In this document: positions 8,101 to 20,100 of the stretch, piece after piece
How the letters are laid out: every line of letters begins with the position of its first letter
How positions within the stretch are numbered: position 1 is the first letter of the stretch
Made by a program: the position numbers and the translations under genes
Notes under the pieces: model-generated
What the model saw: the letters and a program-made list of their open reading frames with translations, nothing else
Told to the model about the DNA's origin: nothing
Databases searched by the model: none
Virus record (IMG/VR): IMGVR_UViG_3300025437_000064
Span: 1-23,313 of that record
Length of the DNA stretch: 23,313 nt
Source: a virus
Direction: 5' to 3' (one strand)

Positions 8101-11100
8101 TGTCTGTACAAAGATTTGTGCAGGGAAATGAGCGATTCCAGCAAAACTATATGTCGCCTGTGTTCCGGAGGTTGGGACAAGATTCTTGGACACCACATTA
8201 TACCCAGAGTGACCGTATTGTTCAATGTTCCAATCGGTTCCCGGACGAGTTGCGACCGTCATCGCAACGTTATCTGTTACTACTCCCGGAACCAATTCTT
8301 CGGGACCGTATCCATACTGGAATGGTGCACCCTGAACATCATATGTTGGTACAGGCAGTCCAGTATTATTAAATGGCTGATCCTGTAATACCGTATCCAA
8401 TGGATACTGTAGTGATGGCTGGAATTCATTACCATAGTAAATTGAGTTAGGATACGTGACTCCATCAAATAACTGAGTTAAGTCAACACCCGGCATATTT
8501 GTTGTAGGGGCATAATAACCAATTACTCTATCCATTGCATTCAATCGTGGATCATCAGAGTCAAGAATTTGCCATTTACCTATTACAAAGTTTTTGTCAT
8601 TATTTGAAACAACGCAGATGTATACTCTGCCGTTAAATTTAACAATTGATTGATTAAAGAAGAATGGTTCAGGCAAGAATGCAAAACTTCCAGCTTTGGC
8701 AATAGTGAAGTTTGTGTTTGCAGTTGATGTAACCGTAATGGCGCTTCCACCCGGAATTGTTGTTACCTGAATTTGAGTGCTGTTAAGAATTGCAGAAATA
8801 TAATATGTCAAGTATGGAGAGATATTAGAAACTGCAGTACTAGTATTACCAGTAAACACAACTGCATCATTAACACTAAATTTAGAAGTATCAGAAATTG
8901 TCAATGAATTATTTGATACAGTGACCGAATTTACAGTATCAATCGTAAATCCACCAAAACCAAGATTTATTCCACTTACCGGCACAGTCATTGATGGGTT
9001 AGCATATACTTCAACTTGATTTGGGGATATCACTTTTAAGTAGCATGTCAGTGATGGATATGGCACGATTCCAGAACAGATTACGCTCGTGATTCCTCCA
9101 GAAGAGTTAATATTATTAACCTGCAATACTGCATCATTTAATGGCGTTGTTCCACCAAGGACCGTTCCACTGATTGTAATAGTATTGTTTAGCGCAAACC
9201 CTGATCCAGCACTAGTGATTATCGCCCTGTATCCACCTAAAATATACGACATATCAAATGTAGGAGTTGAAGTTATGTATTGATTCAACACCGAACCCGT
9301 TGTGGAGTTGCTTAAAGTTACTGGTGGGCCACCCGCAGTTGCAGAAACAGTAATATATGGATCACCAACCCCTGTCATAGTACCATTGTCTGTAGTTAGT
9401 GTGAGAGTTGCACCACCTTTAGTCAAAGACACAGTAAAGTGAGTTGAATCGGCAATGCTAGATACAAAATACTGCTTGCCAGTTAAGATGCCACCAAGTC
9501 CCTGTCCAGAAAATACGATTGACATGCCAACATACATATATGATGTGTCGTCGCCCGTTAGTAGATTTCCGTCAGATGATGTTCCGGTAACATTTACTTG
9601 AATATTATTCACCCCGGTTTGACCAGAATATGTCAATACATAATATGTAGTATTAGATGAAAGACCACCAATGGCAGTTGCAAACTGAATTGGCATATTA
9701 ACATAGAACAAATCAGTCCCACCAGAAACAGAATCAATAGCAACAATATTATTACCGTTAGCAACGGTTGCATTTACGTTTCTCTGAATCAGATTTCCAA
9801 CAATACCGCTAGTAATATTCGGATATTGACCAGATGTTCCGTACAGTGTAAATTTTTGACCATTTATTTGTCCGGGACTTACTGGCAGCGACACGTTCAT
9901 GGTCATTGCACCAGTATCCGTAGTTAATTGAACACTATCAATTTGGTCGGTAATCAATGCTGTTCCAGTTGCATTTGACAACGTAAGGATAGAACCATTA
10001 ATATACTGGGAAATCTGCATCGTTGTACCACTGAGAATATTACTTACATAGTAAGTAGTACCTGCCACAATTCCACCAAATGCGGTTACAGGGCTTCCCG
10101 AAATAGTCATTTGCGTAAAGATAATCGGATCGTTTACATTAAATTGGAATGTGCTTCCCACAGTGATGACATTAGTACTAGATGCTGTTGATGTCATTGT
10201 AGTAGTCAGCGGGTTTTCATTTGCAGAAATTGTAAATGTCTGTTGATCAATTACTGTGCTAATATAATAAACTTGATTTTCTACGACTCCTCCAATCACA
10301 CCGTCACTGAAAAATACTGGAAGATTTTGATAGAAACTGCTTGTTCCACCAGTTCCAATAACACTAGTTGGGACAGTCAGATAATTGGTTCCTGAGGTAG
10401 TATTAGTAACAGTCAATATTCCGGGATAATTTATATCAAGAACCGCAGTATCAACAATCTGAGCAGTCAGACATGTCATTGGTATTGAGCCTATGGTTGC
10501 CGTAGTTAAAGAAACTACGGAACCATTTTGTGTTGCGGAGACTGTAAATGCAGTTTCACTTATTACTTGCGCAACATAATATTCTTGATTGGCCACTAAT
10601 CCACCAATCACTGCACCATTAAACTGGACCGGCATACCGACATAAAATCCAATTGTCGTTCCCGAGGCATTTGGTTCAGGATTAGATGGGTTGTTATTAT
10701 TGTCTTGTGGAATTAAGGTGATAGCATTATTGCTACTGCTTGTGCCACTAACATATCTAATGGTTGATGACCAATCAGTTTGTCTATTATTAGCCACGCT
10801 AACAATTTCAAATACTGCGCCTTGTGCCGATGCCAAGATTCCAGAAATAGATGGATTGACGCTTTCTAATTGAATGGAAGAACTTGATACTTGGTTAATA
10901 TTCAAGTAGTTTCCAGCAAAGAATGATCCATAATACTCACCGGCTTTCCAATCAATTACTTGAGATTTGTAAGTTGTTCTGTCAAACTTAACGGTAATAT
11001 TATTTTCTCTTATAGGATAAGATGTTGAAATGGCATATGCCCGTGCACCTAAGTTAAAACTTAAAGTGTTGGTTGTTCCCTTATCATATATCTGAATTCT

Positions 11101-14100
11101 ATTTTTATCATTTATAGCATCGCGATATGAAGAATACAATGCAATAACAGAGGTTGGGTTCGTCTGTAACACATTTACATAATACCATTCGTTATCTGAT
11201 AGCAGTCCGATACCAACCTTATCAGCGCCAGCCTTATATTGGATTACGTTACCTGTCTGTAAGTTAGGTGCATAAACAACCACAGTATGTAATAAAGAGT
11301 TGATTGCAGTATTGGTAAATGAAATTGTTGTTGACGGATCAATTACAATTTCTGGTGTGATGGCATAGCCCTCACCCGGATTAATTACATCAATATTTAA
11401 TACGGAATCAATGCCCATAACCGCTTGTAGTTGTGCGGGAACTGTTGGAGGCGGATAAAGGGTTGTATCAATATATGCCGTTACCTTTGGAGTATTTACA
11501 TATCCTGCGCCACCGTTCAATAGAACTACCGGAGGAAGATTTATTGTGATTTTTGCGCCCGGAAAATGATTGGACACTGTAGTTCCATTATATCCTCTTG
11601 TTAGACCAGCAATAAGATTCAGTGACGTATCAACCGCACTATATTGAATCTGTTCATTGTCAATAGTTAGAATACCATTAATAGGAAAACCATTGGCATT
11701 TTCAACTATCATGCTATTTGACTTTAAATCCATATATGAAGTTAATGTAGTCATCAAGTAGTCTGGCTGACCGGTCAATGATACTCCATAGTTCTGTTTC
11801 CATTGAGTATATGGTGCAGTTGACCAAATGCTGTCAGTATTAGCATATTCATATTCATTACTTGGTAAACCATACACAATCTGGGGAGATATAAATTTTT
11901 GATAAGTGCTATTATATTGTGCAGGAAGGTCAAAATCTGTCAGATTTCCTACATAATCTTCATTTCCTTTATAATCATATAAGAAATCTTTGATCAATAC
12001 ATGATATGGTTTAGTTTCATTAATATAGCCACTCAAGAAATCAAAATTATCTGTTACATAATTTTCATATGGCAGAAGTTCACGAAGAGTGTGCTGTACA
12101 TCAAGTAATGATGTTTTATTTAACCATGGCAAGAAATTTTGGGATTCTACAGTTTCACTCTGAATGTATTCAAACATCAGAATTAGGCTTGAATTTCTAT
12201 ACTGAAGTAAGTCTTCAGTAAAGATTTGTTCATTTAGTGCGCGGATAATATAATATGTCTCTTGACTTGGATAGTCGTCATATACGCCAGTATCAAAGAA
12301 GTTTCCATCCCATCCAAACTGACCGCTTGCATAATCCCACAATGTAGAATTAAACTGAATGGTACCATTCTGAAGTCCGACACGAGTCCATACACCATTA
12401 CCATCATAGCGATAAGTTTCAGTATTACCATTTTTACTTTGTAATACAGTAACAATAGTTCCTGAAGATACATTTAATGTTTTTAGATCAGCATAATATG
12501 GAACCTGATAAAGCGATTTGGTATTATTGTCGTATCCAGCAGCCCACCAATTTGTATATGACCAATAATCTGACGTAGTGTAATATTCACCTGAGGCAAA
12601 CAAAAACGTAGAGTCCGGTCTTAGTTCAGCGATGGGATATTGAATTAAAATACTATTAGCATATGTTAAATAGTTGTTAAGTGCTAAAAATCTGTCATAA
12701 AAGAAACTTTGTCTTGGATGGGACATTACGCCAGACTGCACCGCAAGTGGCAAGAATGGGTCAGGAACAACTGCTCCGGATTTATCACATCCGGAAAATG
12801 AATACAATAACCTTTCATACAATGCAGTAGGAATTCCTGTATAATTAAAATTATTTCCAAATGTCGCGACTGTTGTCTGTCTTTTCACTATAGGAGGAAA
12901 ACCGGTCAGGAAACTTTTAGGATCGCCCTGATTAATAAGTGCAAATTCTTCATGTGAGACGTCTTGTGCCTTTGCAGTTGAATATCCGATATGAAATATT
13001 GAATCTTTTCCGTTAAAAAATGTAGATGCATTATAAAGCCCAATCGTGTTTGGAGACAATGGGGCAACAAATGGAATACCGGACGCAGACGGATTTGCAA
13101 TATATGTGGATACAATTGAATCTGATAATGATTTATTTCTCTGATCAAATATAATATTAGTGTTGCGTACCCAGAAATAATAAACTGGAGAAACAACGTT
13201 TGAAGAATTCAATACGCTTGCAACGCAATATTTATTGATATCATATACGCTGCCTGAACCACTATATTTATTTGGCGGAGAGAAACTTGCTACCCAAGTA
13301 TATACTGCGACATCTGAACCCGGAAATACCGATCCCCAATATTTACTATTGTATGTTACATCATTTTGGTGATAGTTTACCCATCGGATATTAGTTACAT
13401 CCAACCAAAGCTGACCGACTTGTGCAGTGCCCCACATGTTACCATTGTTATTAGCAAGATTGCTATTGTATGATGCAGGGTCAACGCTTGTAACGTAATC
13501 CAGATTTTCGCGGGCTGCACCAAGCAACTTGCCCTGTAATGGGTCCATGTAATCAAAGTTTACAAGGGTCTGGTTGCTTGTTGCACTGTAAAGTTGTGAG
13601 TTCTGAATGGAGTTGATATCAACCACTGGTGCAGAATTTCTATATACGGACCAGACTGGAACACCTGTTGGGTTTGTATATACCAGAACTTGACCATTAT
13701 TTACACCAGTCAAGAAGTTTGGAGTTCCAATAACAATTGTGTTATCGTTAATATCAAGAGCAGTACCATACATAGGCGAGTTACCATATGATGTTGAATT
13801 GTCATTGACACTCTGAGCGTACACATATTGTCCCGGTGTTGTCAAGCTTTCATTATAATCAGCAAGATACTGGAAGAGATAGACTGCGCCTGCATTTGGA
13901 TATGAATCAACAAATTGAGTTGCATTATTATCAAATACGGTATCGTTGCTTAAATTAAAAGCATCTACAAAATCAAATAACGTGCCTTCGTAACGAGTGT
14001 CAGTTGGTGCTGAAACCACCATATTATTGAACGCGTCAATTTTAATACTAGTACCAAATTGTGTTGGACCAGAAGCATATGGACACTGTAGTACTTGTGT

Positions 14101-17100
14101 TTCTGTGTATGGCTGGAAGCCCAATTCAGAAAATGCAGTAGTATTAAATGCAGTGATTACTAACTTTTTATTAACTGGCGCAATTGCACTATCAATGCAC
14201 TGAATAATAATATTATTATTACTAGTGGCAGCAGCCTGAATATTAATCAAACCTGAGGTATTAATTGCATTAGCAACCTGAATTGCCGTCCATCCAGAAG
14301 AAAGATTTACCGCATATCCGTTGATCAGAACTGTTGTTGAAGAAACAATATTACATCCAGTAGTCCCAACGACAACACCATACTTGGCACCACCATTTGA
14401 AAACTTATAAACTGCTCCTTCTTGACCATTAATGTCACTTATTTCAAATGGCGATCCAACAAGAATATCAGAACCGCTATTAGCATTTGCGACAGCATAA
14501 CCAAAGTGAATTCCTGTTCGGTCATGATAATTGGAATTAAATGTCTGAGCTAAGAAAAACTTACTGTCATTGACATTTAAAATATCACCAGCATTTAAAT
14601 TACTATAATAATATAAGTTGGTGCCAATTATTGCATAGTTACTATCATCAACAATCGTGCCGTTAACAGATACATACAGTGGTGTCACTTGAACATAAAC
14701 ATTTACGCCAGTTAATGACACACTATTTAAATCTACTACAGTTGTGGTAATACGGCTTGTTTTTATCGTAATATTGTTACCTGATATAGAAGCGATGTAG
14801 TATACTCGCGCGGCATTGATACCAGTTCCAGCCAATGACGCACCAGTGAAGGCTATTGGGGTATTTACGGCATATGCACTCATGCTCGTGCTGCATGTGA
14901 TTGTATCATTGGATGAGTTTGTAGCACTAGCAGTAATAGTAGCGGTCGCGACAGGAGTCCAAGCCAACGGGAACACTGATGTCTGGTTAGGAACTTGACC
15001 TGATTGCACTTGGAAATTCTGTTCAGTGCGATTCAATACAGACACTTGTCCCCAATCTTCAATAGTCATGCTATAATTTTTGAGTGGCGCTCCAGCAATC
15101 AATATGCTACCGTCTTGATTGGTTGAAAGAGAGGCGCTGAAATTATCCCCCGAAGTATACCCATAGGTTGATCCAGTGATTTCACTTGCATAGCGATATG
15201 TTACTTGAGTTGCGGTACCTGATCCAGTGCCCGCTCCAGTGGCAATAAAGGTGATTCCGACCGCATTATATGAAGCGCCAATTGCCGTGAAATCTGTTGA
15301 ACCAAGTTCGGTAATTACATAAGTCTGGCCTGTATTAAAATATCCAGCCTGCAAAGGAATATTGTCTCTACGATAAACGTAGATGTTGTTGTTTGTAATA
15401 TCGGAAATGTAAATCCAGTTTGCATCACCAGAAATTGCTACTGCACTGCCCCAGTTGGTTACCCCACCCGGCGCTGTGATGGCACTCTGATATTGAATCA
15501 GGTTGTCACCTAATGGACTATTATTAAGTGTATAAATGAATACCTCAGGCGTTCCTGTGGGCTGAGATACGACATAGATATCGTTTGATGCGGAATACGA
15601 AATTTCAGAACCAAATGATGTTCCGTTAGTAATTGTCTGGTAAATTTCATATTCTTGAGTTAATGAATTGAGTACATATCTATAGACATTTCCTGCGGCA
15701 GCATCGCCAACAAGATATCCGATATCAGGAGTGTAGGCAACTGCTGAACCAAATGTGGAGGTTGATACCGGTTGATTAAGAAGTGTGTTCTGCATAACAT
15801 AGTTGTTAGCTTTAAGCAATACCGCCCAATTACCATCAACATTGTTATCTACCCATACCAAATTATCAATGAAGTCTGCCTGAGTGAGATTTAGATTTCC
15901 AATATCGGATGGATTAGTTACACGATGTGACTTAAATGTCAACCCGATACCTAATCCCTGAATTGAATTTTGTGTAGTATTATTAAGGTTTAAATTAATT
16001 ACCGCTTCATATATACTTGGAACATCAATGACAATATAATAACCATTTACGTTAGATGCAAAATTCACAATAGACAAAGACTGCAATCTAGCCAAATTGT
16101 GAGGAGCACTAAAAGTTAATGTTACGGTAGAATTGTTATTATTACGAACCTGTAATATCTGTCCGACAACCTCCCAAGAATAAACTCCCCAATCCTGCAT
16201 AAAGTTTGCCAACCATGCATATTGTCCGACATAAAAATTCTGAATTGGCACTATAGCGCCACTGGAATTGGTTGCACGGGGAAGACCTGCATAATAGTAA
16301 GATGCTAGTGTTATATCGTTGAAGTTTACAAACCCAGCATTTGGGTATGTGTTATTCACTGAAGGATTAGAGGTTACAGGCAAAAAATTAGGAGAGGAAA
16401 TAGGAGTACCATAGTTGTACAGCGTATTCAATGGAATCTCTTGCATTGCGCCGTTAGTATTAATGGTTCCGTCTGTTAAACTTACAATTGATGGGTCTCC
16501 CGTCATGTCACGAGCATTGATGGAAAAATCAATAAAATTATTATTTAGAGTTCCGCCAAATTTTCCGGACAGTATTGACCATATTTCATTGACTGAATAG
16601 TTGATGCCACCAGTTGGTAAATTTGCACCTTCAAATGCACTTACTGAATTTAAAGTTCCTTTATTAATAATCAGATTCTGATAAACCTGAACTTGAGCAA
16701 CATTAGTTAAATCAAGCAATGCCAAATAATCTCTTGGTCGGTAGCCAATCAGTGAATACCCAAGTGTGTCGGCATCATCATGAAGGTTTGCTTGATTGAT
16801 ATCATAAAATAATGTGCTTTCATATGCCCTCGTTGATGGATTTGAAAGCATGCCAATTTGGATTGCTTCGTAATTGGTCAATTTCCACTGAGATGGATTA
16901 AATTGAGTTGCAGGATTTACCACAACTTGTGCCTGATAATAATTGTTCTTATAAAGCACTACCGAACCCCGCGTATATTTCACTGCTGGGTCCCATTCTT
17001 GCACATTATCCTGATTGAGAATAAATCCACCAGCATACATTGTCCCGTTCCATTCAGCCGATTTTTCTCCACGAAGGAAAATGCGGTCTTGTCTTAGTCC

Positions 17101-20100
17101 GGTCACTAAGTTATAGATTACGTCATTGAATAATGTAAAATTATTAAACACAATACCGTGCTCAAAGTTACTGATATCAAATTGTCCGTATGCCATAGCA
17201 TCGCCAACATTTTGTGTTTTAACACTAAACAAATTGTTATTACGAAATATTGCTAAATCTTTATTTTCAATAGGATAAAGATTTTGATTCAGGATGAAAT
17301 TTTGGTCCTGAATGGTCAACGGTTGAACCAGTAGATTCTGTGGACTAATTTCCAATAAGCCTGCTGCAGGATTCAATGTAATAATGCTGCCAATATTCCA
17401 TCCAGTCTGTGCCCAATAAAGAAACTCTTGGATCATTTGCGTCCAAGTTACTTGTATGCCATTCTGAATGTCATTAAATAACATTCCTTGTGTTTCAAGA
17501 TATTTACCATAACACATTAAAAATTGCGCAAGGTCTTGTGCATTGTAGAATTTTGTCCCATATGGGACGATATCTGTTTGAGTGGCAGAATAATTTCTAT
17601 ATAAATTTACGGAAATATTTTGAACTGTAAGATTAGTTGTTCCTTTTCCTATCAATGGATTCGCAATGGTAAAATAAGCATAAAGTTGTGAATTCCCATA
17701 TACTGTCCAGTACCCATCATTCTGCTGCACTATGACGCCACTATACATTATTCTGTCTGACGGTTGATTATTGTACAGTAGAATTTTGTAACTTTCGTCT
17801 GGAATTAATAATGACGAATTGTTACTGTTAGGTGATCCTTTTTCTACATAAAACTGTAGTAAATTTTTATCACTAAATCCGGCTAAACGATAAACCAGTC
17901 TTACATCCAAATTATTCAGCAACGTAGTAGTGTCAGCAGTAGCATCAATTCCCTGCTGCTTCTGATAATCTACAATCCAGTTAATATAACTTGTTTTAGC
18001 AGTACCATTACCATATATTTCAATATTGGATAGTACTAAGTGACTTCTGTTATTAACGAGATATTGGTTAAAATCAGAATTATATTGGTAGTTGTCCAAG
18101 TCGACTCCCAAGTTGAAAAATTCAGCAGGACGAGTCAGAGCGTAAATTTTCATAAGGTCAAATGGATAAGTTGAACTGCGACGATATGAAAATTCTGTTG
18201 GAGCATCATCTCCTACAGCCCAGTCTTTTTGGAAAGTGCTTGGGTTGTAGTTTCCAATAATTGATTGAAATGGTGAAAGCAATGTGCCATTCGTGTCAAC
18301 TGGAATTATTTTTGACAGTCCGGGGCGGGCAAATTCCGTATTGATATACGGATTGCCATTGTTCCATATATAACCTGCTTCAAGATCACCCCAAAGAATA
18401 CCATTATCGCTTGTATATGGTAGTGGACCATAGCGCGTTGTCCACCATGTTGGTTCATTGGCAAATCCGAGCATTTCCCAAGGAGTTTGATCAGGAGTTG
18501 TTGTATCGTAAAAGTATTCATACACTCCTCTCCAATATCCTTGTTGAATAGGAGCATTATTCAGTCTATTTGCTGAATTAGTATAATTATATGTTAGAGT
18601 ATTACTGCTATTATAATATTGCGTCTTGTAATCTAAACGATTCTGTCCAACCCAATTTAGGAACAATGGACTATAGATAGACATGAAGTCTTTATAGCTA
18701 TATGTTGGATTTCTAAAGAAACCGGGTACGATTTCAAATTTTGAAATTGGAATCTTGGTGCTTAATTTCAAATTATTAAACACTCTGTTTTCAAATTCAA
18801 ATAATGCCTGATCTCTGAAATCGGTGAGTACACCCAGAATCTGATCATAAGTTCCATAAAGTTTAGTATATGATCCATCGTGTCCCTTTATGAACCATGT
18901 CGGATTTGTGTAATTAGAGTCCAATACAATGGCAGGCTGAAATGCAGGGTATAGTCCCAGTTTTGTAGGAGTATTTGGCGCATATGATCCATATGTTTGA
19001 TTATACTCTTTAATAATAATTTGATCCCCTGCCTGTAGGTTAATCAACACTTCTAATGATGGTGAATCCGTATTAATTACGTAATCGACGCCAGACAACA
19101 ATTGCTTTTCAACGGTAACGCCAGTAATATTGGTAATATGATAAACCAATACTCCATTATAGTTCGCAGTTGCAAAATTATATATTTGACTTAGTGGATA
19201 AAATGTACTACTTGACAAATTATTAAATGTGTATGTATTTGACACGTATGGCGTCTGAGACGGCAGCATGTCTGACCAAAAGAATGACTGGTCGCGGGTT
19301 TTTGCAGCAGTGATTTTTTGCAATGCCACATCTAAAATTTGTGAAGGCGTATAACGCTGTACATAGTCAGTGTTCTGAACGGTATTAACAATCAACTGTT
19401 TATATGTAATGTATTCACGGCTGTTATACAGAAGAGCATCAAATATATTATATCTAGGTGAGCGAAGGAATGCTCCCGGCAAGACAAGAGAGGCAGAATT
19501 CTGAATAATCTTCGTTCCATATGGCAAAAGATTACCTAAATCTCTGTAATTGTTGGCTCCAAAAATTGGACCCGTTGTGTTTGGGGCATTAATGTATATG
19601 TCTTGATATTGGTCGCGAATATCACCCATATTAACGATGGCTAAATCTTCGTTAAATGGATTATTATTTAAGTTGATTGGTATATCATAATAAGCCAAGT
19701 TACTTACTTGGTCACTAAGTACCAGAATTTGTATTACAGTTTTTGCAGTCGGAACATTTGCAAGTGTTATAGTAGTTGTAGTAGGACCAACACTAACAGT
19801 ATAGTTGCTTGGGTTTACATATGTATTATTTATGTATACTTTGATCGTTGGCCAACCGGGATTATCTGATGTTGGTTCACTGAGAGCAGCAACATCACAT
19901 ACAAATGATGTAGTTGTGTTAACCAATGGATCAAAATTGTAATTAAATACTTGATACTGCACACTGTCAGCGATTGCAGTTTGCCAACCTAGCTGTTTTA
20001 CTTCCATGGCAATATCAGTATAATTATATACGTAACCAATATTTACCTTTTCTGTAATTGGGGTAGTGCCATTAATATACGAAAATGTGTCATTGTTCAA

